Part shown: positions 16,774 to 25,559 of the stretch, piece by piece
Layout: every line of letters begins with the position of its first letter
Numbering within the stretch: position 1 is the stretch's first letter
DNA from: Fibrobacterota bacterium
GTDB taxonomy: Bacteria > Fibrobacterota > Fibrobacteria > UBA11236
NCBI GenBank assembly: GCA_023249635.1
Contig: JAHFCH010000017.1
Span: forward strand, 1-55,493
Length of the DNA: 55,493 bases
Reading direction: 5' to 3'
Translations under genes and position numbers: made by a program
The notes under the pieces: generated by a model
The model's input: the letters and a program-made list of their open reading frames with translations, nothing else
Databases searched by the model: none
Told to the model about the DNA's origin: nothing

Positions 16774-18431
16774 GGGCGGTCCTGTGGGCGGTCGTCGCAT
16801 TGGCCTGGTTGGCCGCTTGCGGTGACGAGGAGCTGGCCGGAGGCAGCGGCTCCCAGACCACCAACACCATCGCGGGCGTATTCGTGAACGCAAACGGGCA
16901 AGCGCAGGCCGGCGTGCGCGTGCGTATGGTGCCGTCCACTTACGAACCCTTTACCGGCCAAGCGCTGCCTACAAGCTGGGCCGATACGACGGATGCGCGC
17001 GGGCGTTGGGACATCGCCGGTCTGGTGGACGGCGAGTACGCTCTGGAAGCGGAAGGGGGAAGCGAGGGCAGCGGATTCGCGGCCATGGGATTGCGCTTGC
17101 GAGGCGGGGAAAGCTCGCGGCGGGGGACGGATACCTTGGGTTCGCCGGGCACGATCGCGGTGCGTCTCTCAGCGGCAGAGCGGCTCCTGGGGGGCTGGCT
17201 GTATGTCCCCGGAACCACCTACCGCGCCTTGGTCCCGGCGGGAGCGGCCGGTCCCGGGGTAACACGGATGGAACCTCTGCCCGCAGGGAAGTATGCAACG
17301 GTCGCTTTCGCGAGGGCGGACGGGGCGAATTATTCCGTAGCCGGAGGGCCATTCCTGGTGCGGCCCGGGGCGGTGACGCCGGCGGGCCCTTTCGCGGCGT
17401 GGAAGTCGGCCTGGCGCGTGAACGTGCGCGCCGGGGCGGACGGCGCGGGCCTGCGGGAATCGGTTCGGGACTTCCCGCTACTCATCAAGCTCGACTCGAC
17501 CTTCAACTTCGCCGCCTGCCGCGGTGACGGGGCCGATGTACGCCTCGCCGACGGCTCGGGCGCGCCGCTGCCTATGGACGTGGAACGTTGGGATTCGGCG
17601 GGACGCCGCGCCGAACTCTGGACGCGGCTCGACAGCGTGGCGGCCGGTGCTGACATCGGCTTATGGCTGTTCGCGGGCCATCCGGGTTCTGCTCCCGTCC
17701 CGGGTCCCGCATTCGATACCTCGGCCGGATTCGCCGCCGTTTGGCATATGCAACGCATCCTGCCTTCCGCGGTTCCCGACACGGGCGTCTTCGTACCCGA
17801 CGCCACCCCTAACCATCTGGACGCGGCCTCACGTAACGGTGCCGGTACCCCCTTCGCGGAAGGCCCGGCCGGATCAGCCCTCCTGTTCGATGGCGTCGAT
17901 GACTTCCTCGATGCGGGCGCGGCGCCGGCCCTATCGCCGCGCGAGGGTTTCACCTTGGAGGCATGGATACGCCCGGCCCGTCTGCCGCATACCGGCACCG
18001 GCTTCGACGACGCCATGGTAATCGCCAAGTTCGACGCCTACTCCCTGGAATTGCAGGCGGACGGATCCACGGAAGCGTGGGTGCGCACGGGACCGGCCAA
18101 GGACGCCTTCACCTTGCGTAGCCCGGTGGCGGCCATCGCGGCGGATGCCTGGACGCATATGGCGGCGACCTATGATGGGGTTATGCTCAGGAGCTACGCC
18201 GACGGTGTTCTGCTGGCGGAGATTCCCGCGGCGGGCGCGGTCAGCCTCGTCGGCACGCATACGCTCATCGGTTACATCGAGGGGTGGCCCGGGATCGATC
18301 GGTATTTCGCGGGCGCCGTCGACGAGGCCCGCATTTCCAGGCGGGCGCGTTCGCAGGAATGGCTCAGGCTGGGGTTCGAGACCCAGAAACCCGGTAGCAG
18401 GAATGTTACCGTGGAAGCAGCGGCCGAATAA
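16770..18431 (+). CDS. Surface lipoprotein with carboxypeptidase-regulatory-like, DUF2341 and LamG domains
   Basis: This 553-residue protein has a lipoprotein signal with lipobox LAAC (WLAACGDEE). A TTN-containing linker leads into a carboxypeptidase-regulatory-like Ig domain at about residues 30-120 (IAGVFVNANGQAQAGVRVRM). A DUF2341 domain spans about 210-310 (RDFPLLIKLDSTFNF, GADVRLADGSGAPLP). A LamG/concanavalin-A-like jelly roll spans about 320-545 (SALLFDGVDDFLDAG, GFTLEAWIRPA, WTHMAATYDGVMLRSY, GAVDEARISRRARS). LamG domains bind glycans, and no catalytic residues are seen. The gene is translationally coupled to the TIGR02147 regulator upstream and lies 157 bases before a GH127-type gene. 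A glycan-binding surface receptor or scaffold is inferred. Confidence 0.78.
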   Translation: MRAVLWAVVALAWLAACGDEELAGGSGSQTTNTIAGVFVNANGQAQAGVRVRMVPSTYEPFTGQALPTSWADTTDARGRWDIAGLVDGEYALEAEGGSEGSGFAAMGLRLRGGESSRRGTDTLGSPGTIAVRLSAAERLLGGWLYVPGTTYRALVPAGAAGPGVTRMEPLPAGKYATVAFARADGANYSVAGGPFLVRPGAVTPAGPFAAWKSAWRVNVRAGADGAGLRESVRDFPLLIKLDSTFNFAACRGDGADVRLADGSGAPLPMDVERWDSAGRRAELWTRLDSVAAGADIGLWLFAGHPGSAPVPGPAFDTSAGFAAVWHMQRILPSAVPDTGVFVPDATPNHLDAASRNGAGTPFAEGPAGSALLFDGVDDFLDAGAAPALSPREGFTLEAWIRPARLPHTGTGFDDAMVIAKFDAYSLELQADGSTEAWVRTGPAKDAFTLRSPVAAIAADAWTHMAATYDGVMLRSYADGVLLAEIPAAGAVSLVGTHTLIGYIEGWPGIDRYFAGAVDEARISRRARSQEWLRLGFETQKPGSRNVTVEAAAE

Positions 18432-18588
18432 GGGGCCGGCGGGGTGGTGCCCGCCGACCGGACCGCATCATCGTAAAGCAGGGTGGGGGGGCATCCGTCG
18501 CGGGTTCGCGGCGGGCCGGCGCGGGCGTTCCCGGGCCGGACGGAAATTCCGTGCCGACACCAAGACCTGAATCTCCTAGGGGGAAGCG

Positions 18589-21159
18589 ATGCGCGGTACG
18601 AAAACCAAATTGTTGCGGGGGGCCCTGACGCTGGTCTGTCTCATAGGGGCAGGGGCTCTAGCGCGCCCGGCAGCCGCCGCGCCTATGCAGTCCTTCCCGC
18701 TGTCGGCCGTGCGGCTTACCGACGGGATATTCAAGACGGCCACGGATGTGAACCGGAAGGTGCTGGACGATATCGGCGCGGAGCGCGCCCTGCACTGCTT
18801 CCGCCTGCAGGCCAAGCTGCCCAGCTCGGCCCTGCCCCTGGGCGGTTGGGCAACGCCGGAACCCAGCGGGGCCTTCCCGGGACATTACGAAGGCCATTAC
18901 CTATCCGCCACGGCGCTCATGTATGCCGAAACCGGCGATCCCGTCCTCAAGCAACGCATCGACTATATGGTCGCGGAGTTGGCGAAATGCCAGGCGGCCC
19001 TTGGCGGGAAATACCTGTTCGCGTCGCCGCCCGAGGAATTCGAGGCCAACCGCATCGACGGCGTGGCCTGGTACCGGATGCATAAGGTGATGGAGGGCAT
19101 CTACGCATGCTACGCCCAAGCCGGAAACGCCCAGGCGCTCACCATTCTCACCAACCTTGCGGACTGGATGAAAACCCGCATGGACGCTTACTCGTCCGAC
19201 GACTGGGTCAAGATCAAGCAAATCGAATTCGGCGGCATGGCCGAGGCCCTTTACGATCTGTATACCGCCACCCGCAATCCGGTGCACAAGGCGATGGCGC
19301 AGCAGTGGGAGGAACGCGCAGCCATGCTCGATCCCCTGAACCAGGGAAAGGACGTGGTGTTCGGCCATGCCAATACCTATCTGGCCAAGATCGTGGGAGC
19401 CGCCCGCGTGGCCGAGATGGAAGGCGATCCCTATTACCTCAAGGCCATGCAGAATTTCTGGGAGTTTACGGCCGGTACCGGCCGACGCACATACGCCACG
19501 GGCGGCACCAGCGTGCATGAGGGCTTGCCGGGCCCGCGCGTGCTTTCCAACACCCTGGAAAAGCTTCCCCAGGAAACCTGCGTCAGCTACAACATGATGA
19601 AGGTGACGCGTAGCCTTTTCCTGGCGACCGGGGAGTCCAAGTACATGGACTACGCGGAGCGGCTCCTCTTCAACGCAATCCTGGGAAGCCAGGATCCCGT
19701 CACGGGCTGGAAGACCTACTACCAGCCCTTGTACGCCAATACCGTCAAGGATTTCCGCGACTACCTCACGGGATGTTACTGCTGCAACGGAACGGGTATG
19801 GAGAGTTTCTCCAAGCTGGGCCAGAACGTCTTCACCCACGATGATCGCGCCATCTACGTGAACCTGTTCCTCTCCGCCAAGGTGAGCTGGCCGGAACGGA
19901 GCGTATTCATCGAGCAGTCCACCCGCTTCCCGGAAGAGGCGGCTAGCCATATCGTCGTACACCCGTCCATTCCCGGCATGCTGCGGATCGCGATACGCGT
20001 GCCCGCGTGGTGCAAAGGCTTCGGCCTTTCCGTAAACGGGGAGGCGGTCGCGGCTTCGGCTTCGGGAGGCTATGCCTTCGTGGAACGGTCGTGGCAGGAC
20101 GGGGACAAGATCGACGTGCGGCTTCCGATGGATTTCTCCGTCGAGGCCATGCCGGATCTCCCCACCCAGGTCGCCTTCCTCAAGGGCCCGATCGTGATGG
20201 TGGGATCGCGTGCGCGGCCGAACCGATCCGAACTAATCGGGGATATCGCCGATAAGGGTTCGTGGTTCAACAACCTGAACGGGTTCTTCCGGCCCGCCAC
20301 GGGCGCTCTGCGCTATGACGCCACCGATGGCGCCGGCCGTTCCCTTTCCTTCAAGCCTTATTACCAGGTGGGCGGCGATGAATTCTTCACGGGATATTTC
20401 GATGTGGCGCGCGTACCGACAGTACCCGACGAAGGCAATATCGCATTGGGGCGACCCACCCGCGAGTCGATGCCCCAGGCGTCCGGAGACAATCTGGCCT
20501 GCTTCGGCCGCGGCGCGCGTGCCGTGGACGGGATGTCCGGGAGCTGGTATTCCAAATGGCTGTCCGGCGGGGGATTCCCATCCTGGTTGCAGATCGATCT
20601 GGAGCAGGAATACCGCTTGGAGCGGACCGAGTTCTGGCCGCCGCCCACCGGGGACGGGGATAGGAAGAAGTATTACAAATATCGCATAGAAATCTCGAAA
20701 GACGCGGTGCATTGGGAGGCCTACGCCGACCGCACCGGCAATACCGCCCTCGCCGAACCCGCTTACGTGGACAAGATTGCCGCCACGGCGCGCTACCTGC
20801 GCATAACCCTGTACGATACCCCTGGGCAGCTTTACGCCGGGGCGCCGCCCGATATCGGCGAGTTCAAGGCCTTCGGAACCCCTGCCTCGGTGCCCGTGCG
20901 GAAGGCCGCAAGCCTGCACCGATTCACCCTGACCGGTCCGGGAGGTATCGCCTTGGCCGCCATGACGGCGGCGCAGGTCAAGCGGATCGATCTTCTCGAC
21001 GTGGGCGGTCGCCTGGTGAGGAGCTTGCGCCCCGATGGCATGGTCATCCGCTGGGATGGTAGGGATGAGCGGGGCCGCACGGTCCCTTCCGGGACGCTCG
21101 TAATCCAGGCGCTGACTTCGGAAGGCATATTCCACACAACCTCAGCCTGGTCGAAATAG
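18589..21159 (+). CDS. Secreted GH127-type (DUF1680) beta-L-arabinofuranosidase with discoidin domain
   Basis: This 856-residue protein has a signal peptide (hydrophobic GALTLVCLIGAGALARPAAA). The DUF1680/GH127 catalytic domain spans about residues 35-600. Compared with the characterised GH127 enzyme, the likely acid/base is Glu311. The zinc ligands would be Glu329, Cys331, Cys398 and Cys399, with Cys398 as nucleophile, in the motifs HEGLPGP, QETCVSYNM and GCYCCNGTGMES. A discoidin/F5-8C domain follows at about 615-770 (NIALGRPT, WLQIDLEQEYRLERTEFW, ATARYLRITLYD). A FlgD-like C-terminal segment comes last (RIDLLDVGGRLVRSL, RWDGRDERGRTVPSGTLV). GGGGGAAG precedes the ATG. Five bases separate it from the esterase gene, so they form an operon acting on arabinose-decorated polysaccharides. 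Confidence 0.82.
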   Translation: MRGTKTKLLRGALTLVCLIGAGALARPAAAAPMQSFPLSAVRLTDGIFKTATDVNRKVLDDIGAERALHCFRLQAKLPSSALPLGGWATPEPSGAFPGHYEGHYLSATALMYAETGDPVLKQRIDYMVAELAKCQAALGGKYLFASPPEEFEANRIDGVAWYRMHKVMEGIYACYAQAGNAQALTILTNLADWMKTRMDAYSSDDWVKIKQIEFGGMAEALYDLYTATRNPVHKAMAQQWEERAAMLDPLNQGKDVVFGHANTYLAKIVGAARVAEMEGDPYYLKAMQNFWEFTAGTGRRTYATGGTSVHEGLPGPRVLSNTLEKLPQETCVSYNMMKVTRSLFLATGESKYMDYAERLLFNAILGSQDPVTGWKTYYQPLYANTVKDFRDYLTGCYCCNGTGMESFSKLGQNVFTHDDRAIYVNLFLSAKVSWPERSVFIEQSTRFPEEAASHIVVHPSIPGMLRIAIRVPAWCKGFGLSVNGEAVAASASGGYAFVERSWQDGDKIDVRLPMDFSVEAMPDLPTQVAFLKGPIVMVGSRARPNRSELIGDIADKGSWFNNLNGFFRPATGALRYDATDGAGRSLSFKPYYQVGGDEFFTGYFDVARVPTVPDEGNIALGRPTRESMPQASGDNLACFGRGARAVDGMSGSWYSKWLSGGGFPSWLQIDLEQEYRLERTEFWPPPTGDGDRKKYYKYRIEISKDAVHWEAYADRTGNTALAEPAYVDKIAATARYLRITLYDTPGQLYAGAPPDIGEFKAFGTPASVPVRKAASLHRFTLTGPGGIALAAMTAAQVKRIDLLDVGGRLVRSLRPDGMVIRWDGRDERGRTVPSGTLVIQALTSEGIFHTTSAWSK

Positions 21160-21164
21160 GAGGA

Positions 21165-24080
21165 ATGATGCGTAACTTCCGCTTGGCGATGGCATTTGCC
21201 GCCTCCCCTTTCCTGGCCGCCGGCGCCGCCAGCTTCTCCCCTTTGTTCGGTGATCATGCCGTACTGCAACGGGGCAAACCCGTACCGGTATGGGGAACCG
21301 CCGCTCCCGGAGAGCAGGGTACCCTTGGCTTCGGCGCATTCACGACTCCCTTCCGGGCGGATGACCAGGGTAACTGGAAGGTTACCTTACCGGCCATGAA
21401 CGCCAACCCGGTCCCCCAACGCCTGTCTCTCTCCGGCGGGGGCGCAGCGGTCGAGGATGTCGTAATCGGCGATGTCTGGCTGTGCAGCGGCCAATCCAAC
21501 ATGGCCTATTCGCTTGGCTCGGATGGCCGAAGCGCGGATATCGCCGCCGCCGCGTATCCCGGGATGCGGCAATTCAGCGTGCCCTTGGTGAACTCGGCGG
21601 AACCGGTGCCGACCGTTACGGGAACCTGGAGCGTATGTTCCCCCGCGACCGCGGCCGGCTTCTCCGCGGTCGCGTTCTACTTCGGCCGATCCATCTGGTT
21701 GGATCAGAACCGTGGCGTTCCCATCGGACTGCTGGTGTCCTCGGTGGGGGGAACGCAAATCGATCCTTGGCTTGCGCCCGAGGGTGTTGCCGATCAGCCG
21801 GCCCTGGCGCCCTTGTATTCCAAAAGCATCCTTCCCTTCGGCCCTTTTTCGCTGTTCAACGGCATGATCTACCCGTTGGCGCCGCTCGCCTTCAAGGGGG
21901 CGATCTGGTATCAAGGGGAAAGCGGCGAGGGCAGCAACCAAGGGCCCGACAGCTACCATCTCAAAATGAAAGCCCTGGTAAGAGGTTGGAGCCGCTTATT
22001 CGGGATGCCCGATCTCCCCTTCTATTTCGTGCAGATCGCCAATTATACCCAGGCTCCTGCGGGTCCCACTCCGGAAGCGCCCGGCGGCTGGGCCGATACC
22101 CGCCGGCAGCAGACCGCTTCGCTCTCCATTCCCCATAGCGGTATGGCCGTGGCCATCGATGTGGGCGAAGCGGACGATATCCATCCTAAGGACAAATTGG
22201 ACGTGGGCGAACGCTTGGCGAGTTGGGCGCTGCACAACGATTACGGGCGCACCTCCGTGGTCCCCGGCGGCCCCATCCTGCGTGATGCCGTAGCCGACGG
22301 GAATCGCATCGTATGTAGTTTCGAGTATACGGGATCCGGCCTCATCTCCGGCTCCAAGACTCCCTACCTGCCGGTACGCGAAACTCCCGAACAACCCTTG
22401 CGCAGGTTTTCCATTGCGGGTGCGGACGGGGTCTGGCGCGAAGCGGATGCGAAAATAGCGGGCCTCACGGTAGTCCTGTCCAATGCCGCCATCCCGGTCC
22501 CGCGCAAGGCCGCCTACGCCTACTGGATGAATCCGGAAGGCTGCAATCTCTATAACCGGAACGGATTCCCCGCCTCCCCGTTCCTGGTGGAAGACGTAAC
22601 GCAACGGTTTCGCATAACCGCCCAGGCCGGGGCCGGCGGCTCCGTAACGCCCGCGGGGGATGCGACCTTTTTGGCCGGGGCGACACCGGCTTTCGCGATC
22701 GTCCCCGCGACGGGCCAGTACATTGCCGACCTCAAAGTCGACGGACGATCGCTGGGCGCCGTCACGCAATACGCATTCGATCCCTTGCGCGGCGATCATG
22801 CCCTCTCCGCCGAGTTCACCCCCTTGCGGCCCCGTTACGGTATCCGCGCCGATGCGGGGGCGGGAGGAACGGTTTCACCCTCCGGGGTCACGCCCGCGCT
22901 GCAAGGTTCTGCGGCGACAATCCGCATTGCGCCCGATTCGGGTTGCCGAGCCTCCCTTCTCATGGATGGGGCGCCCATGGGTCCACGCGACGCCTTCACG
23001 TTCTCCGATATCAGCGCGGATCACGTATTGACCATCGATTTCTCCTGTCCTATCCTCGCCGAAGCGGGATTCGGAGGGGTCATTACGCCTTTCGGATCGG
23101 TACCCGCGCCGGCGGGTAAGGACCGTGCCTTCACGTTCACCCCATTGCCGGGATACAAGCTGGCGGGGGTGCGCGTCGACGGCAAGGACATCGGCAGTCC
23201 CGCGTCTTACGTATTCCCCAAAGTCACGGGCCCGCACACGCTGGCGGTCGCATTCGCCGGGGGGGCCGGCGCGTCCGGGAGCCTGCCCCAGGCCGCGAAG
23301 CTGATCTTCTCCTGCATGGCGGACCGGCTTCCGGGTAACGGAGCGGTTACCTCATGGCCCGCTACCGGATTCGATCGCGCGTTCACGCCGCTGGGGACGC
23401 CGGCGGTGGAAATCCTGGACGGCCGCCGGTACATGCGCGCCCAATACCTGCGCGGTGATGGTATGGACGCGGGCACCTTCACCGCTCCCATCGCTTGCGC
23501 CGGGGCGACCATCGTCGTAGTCGCCCGGCCTGTCCGCAGCGGCGCGACCAGCAACTGGAATTCCATCGTGAACATCTTCCATGACCGGCTGAGCCTGGGA
23601 TTACGCAACGATACGGGTAAGCCTTGCGTGCTGCGGAATGGGGTCCTTTCCGAGGGCGGCGTCGCCATACCGGATGGTCAGATCACGATCTTAAGCCTGG
23701 TGGTACAGGAAGACGGGAGCTATCGGGTCTTCGCGAACGGGAGTCAGGTCATGGTGGAGACGGCCGTCAAACCGATGACCTCGCTGCAGCCCGGGGTGGC
23801 GGGCGCATTCGCGACGCATATCACCTTGGGGCGCAACGGTGCCGACTCCTGGTCCGCCTTCAACGGCGACATCGGGGACGTGTACCTGTATGGCATTCCG
23901 CTGAGCGACGGCGAACGCCAGAACCTGGAAGCGTTGATCGAGAAGCGGCTCATCGGAGGAAACACGGTGGGCCTGGCGACCGCGCGCAGGGGTGGGGCCC
24001 CAGCCGCCGGGAAATCGATGCGGGATCGTCGTCTCGACGGCCGCAGCATCCCATCCCGCCGCGCTAAGGCCGGCCGTTGA
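21165..24080 (+). CDS. Secreted SASA-type sialate/xylan O-acetylesterase with InlB-like repeats and LamG-like domain
   Basis: This 971-residue protein has a signal peptide (LAMAFAASPFLAAGAAS). A SASA/GDSL-like esterase covers about residues 20-480, with catalytic Ser111 in SGQSNM and the Asp338-Ile-His340 pair in DDIHPKDK. Other family segments are SSVGGTQIDPW and GAIWYQGES. Three divergent InlB-B-type repeats follow at about 485-700 (FRITAQAGAGGSVTPAGDA, YGIRADAGAGGTVSPSG, AEAGFGGVITPFGS). A LamG-like domain spans about 710-935. The C-terminal tail is basic (LDGRSIPSRRAKAGR). AGGAGG overlaps the upstream stop; ATG 21168 is an equally good start. It probably removes acetyl groups from hemicellulose or pectin so that the co-transcribed GH127 enzyme can act. 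Confidence 0.8.
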   Translation: MMRNFRLAMAFAASPFLAAGAASFSPLFGDHAVLQRGKPVPVWGTAAPGEQGTLGFGAFTTPFRADDQGNWKVTLPAMNANPVPQRLSLSGGGAAVEDVVIGDVWLCSGQSNMAYSLGSDGRSADIAAAAYPGMRQFSVPLVNSAEPVPTVTGTWSVCSPATAAGFSAVAFYFGRSIWLDQNRGVPIGLLVSSVGGTQIDPWLAPEGVADQPALAPLYSKSILPFGPFSLFNGMIYPLAPLAFKGAIWYQGESGEGSNQGPDSYHLKMKALVRGWSRLFGMPDLPFYFVQIANYTQAPAGPTPEAPGGWADTRRQQTASLSIPHSGMAVAIDVGEADDIHPKDKLDVGERLASWALHNDYGRTSVVPGGPILRDAVADGNRIVCSFEYTGSGLISGSKTPYLPVRETPEQPLRRFSIAGADGVWREADAKIAGLTVVLSNAAIPVPRKAAYAYWMNPEGCNLYNRNGFPASPFLVEDVTQRFRITAQAGAGGSVTPAGDATFLAGATPAFAIVPATGQYIADLKVDGRSLGAVTQYAFDPLRGDHALSAEFTPLRPRYGIRADAGAGGTVSPSGVTPALQGSAATIRIAPDSGCRASLLMDGAPMGPRDAFTFSDISADHVLTIDFSCPILAEAGFGGVITPFGSVPAPAGKDRAFTFTPLPGYKLAGVRVDGKDIGSPASYVFPKVTGPHTLAVAFAGGAGASGSLPQAAKLIFSCMADRLPGNGAVTSWPATGFDRAFTPLGTPAVEILDGRRYMRAQYLRGDGMDAGTFTAPIACAGATIVVVARPVRSGATSNWNSIVNIFHDRLSLGLRNDTGKPCVLRNGVLSEGGVAIPDGQITILSLVVQEDGSYRVFANGSQVMVETAVKPMTSLQPGVAGAFATHITLGRNGADSWSAFNGDIGDVYLYGIPLSDGERQNLEALIEKRLIGGNTVGLATARRGGAPAAGKSMRDRRLDGRSIPSRRAKAGR

Positions 24081-24160
24081 TTTGGAAGGTTCGATTTAGT
24101 GGCTTCATTTCCGTTGTTTTACTCAACCTCTGGAATTGCATTTCGCGCCAGGGATGCGAA

Positions 24161-24202
24161 GGCGCGCTTCGCGCCCCGGGTGCAAGGCGCCTATCAGGCG
24201 CC
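24161..24202. terminator. Two GC-rich hairpins between convergent genes
   Basis: GGCGCG/CGCGCC (24161-24166 with 24170-24175) and GGCGCC/GGCGCC (24186-24191 with 24197-24202) form adjacent strong stems. They lie between the esterase gene and the convergent ATPase gene and could end transcription from both sides, although no T-run is present. Confidence 0.4.
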
Positions 24203-24297
24203 CCAGCAGCCTTGCCCCGCAAGGCCGAGCGCGTAGGCGCGAGCCCCGCAGCAGCCCGGTCCGCCGCATGCGGAGGCGCCCGTGCCCGTGTCCCTGT

Positions 24298-25455
24298 TCA
24301 TTTCTTTTCGTCCGGAAGCATCACGAACTCGTGGAAGTTATTCGGCGTGATGACCTTGAATTCGCTGCCGGGGTAAGCTTCCAGAAAGGGTTTCGGGTTC
24401 TTGGCTTTGGCCTTCGGGTTCCACTTGAATTCGTAGGCGTGTAGCTTTCCGTCGTATTCTTCGATGTAGTCGATTTCTTTTTGGGTATGGGTGCGCCAGA
24501 AGAAGCGGTTCACGCCTTTCTTATGGTATTCCAGGGTTTTCATCCGTTCCACGACGCAGAAATTCTCCCACAGGTATCCCGTATCCGCGCGTAGCGAGAT
24601 GGGGATGAAATTCTGGATGAGGGTATTGCGGATGCCTAGATCGTAGAAATAGATTTTACGGCTGCGCTTGATTTCATTGCGCATATTGCGGCTCAGGGAA
24701 TGGAGCCGGAATATCACGAAGGCCTTTTCCAACAGGTCTATGTAGCGCTCCACGGTTTCCGGATCGCTATTGATGAGTTGCCCTACCTCGGGATAGCTGA
24801 CTTCGTTCCCTACTTGCAAGGCCAGGGCGCGCAGAAGCTTTTCCACCAAGGCCGGCTTGCGGATTTGCTGGTAGGCCAAGATGTCCTTGTAGAGCGACCC
24901 ATCGCTTAGGTTTCCCAGGATTCCATGCTCCAGGCCCGGACTGGTGACCACCTGCGGGTAATAGCCGTATAGCATTCGAATAGGGAGAAAGGATTTTTCT
25001 TCCATGAATCCGGAATGTGCCACCATCTCTTCGAAGGAGAGCGGAAACATGGAAAAATTCCAGGCCCGGCCGGTCATGGATTCATAGAGGCCGCTGGCCA
25101 GTTCAAGGGCCGAAGAACCGGTGACCAGAATTTGGATTTCCGGGTAATTGTCCACCAGCATCTTGACCACGAGTCCGATGCTTTCGATCCGTTGCGCCTC
25201 GTCGATGACGATTGTGGTCCCGGCCCCTAATGCATGCTTCAGGTTTTCCGGATTGAGGATTGCGAGTTGCTCACGGTCGGCCGGCACCTCTCCGTTGAAC
25301 CATTTCACGTCGGTTCGGGTGGGAGGGAAGAGCTTTTCCATCAAGGTGGTTTTGCCCACCTTACGCGGGCCTAGGATGACCAGAGCGCGGCGTTTATCGG
25401 GTGTGAAATAGCCTAAATAGAGCTGAATCAGGCTTTCTATTCGGCGTGGGATCAT
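24298..25455 (-). CDS. DUF4143-type AAA+ ATPase
   Basis: This 385-residue protein has Walker A GPRKVGKTT at residues 29-37 and Walker B TIVIDEAQ with Asp85-Glu86. Sensor-like LVTGSSALELAS follows, with a winged-helix segment near 220-260. The C-terminal DUF4143 domain resembles a nuclease fold (RTHTQKEIDYIEEYDGKLHA, then YEFKWNPKAK). These ATPases are abundant, mobile and of unknown function; roles in defence or DNA handling have been suggested. It ends near the esterase gene, in convergent orientation. The gene and its upstream region are more AT-rich than neighbours, suggesting acquisition. An inverted repeat (25491-25507) lies upstream of its start. Confidence 0.8.
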   Translation of the reverse strand: MIPRRIESLIQLYLGYFTPDKRRALVILGPRKVGKTTLMEKLFPPTRTDVKWFNGEVPADREQLAILNPENLKHALGAGTTIVIDEAQRIESIGLVVKMLVDNYPEIQILVTGSSALELASGLYESMTGRAWNFSMFPLSFEEMVAHSGFMEEKSFLPIRMLYGYYPQVVTSPGLEHGILGNLSDGSLYKDILAYQQIRKPALVEKLLRALALQVGNEVSYPEVGQLINSDPETVERYIDLLEKAFVIFRLHSLSRNMRNEIKRSRKIYFYDLGIRNTLIQNFIPISLRADTGYLWENFCVVERMKTLEYHKKGVNRFFWRTHTQKEIDYIEEYDGKLHAYEFKWNPKAKAKNPKPFLEAYPGSEFKVITPNNFHEFVMLPDEKK

Positions 25456-25559
25456 ACTCGAATTCTAGCAAAAAAAGTCATAATCGGGTATTTTAATCAA
25501 ATTAAAAGAGAATAATATGCTAATTATCTTAAAAATACAGGATAAAATCGATTTAAATA
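25456..25559. promoter_or_regulatory. AT-rich promoter/operator region of the DUF4143 ATPase
   Basis: This stretch of about 100 bases is strikingly AT-rich within a GC-rich window. It contains a perfect inverted repeat TTTTAAT (25491-25497) and ATTAAAA (25501-25507) with a CAA centre, about 36 bases upstream of the ATPase start. It is a plausible operator or promoter, and it also marks the boundary with the decayed hsdR fragment. Confidence 0.4.
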
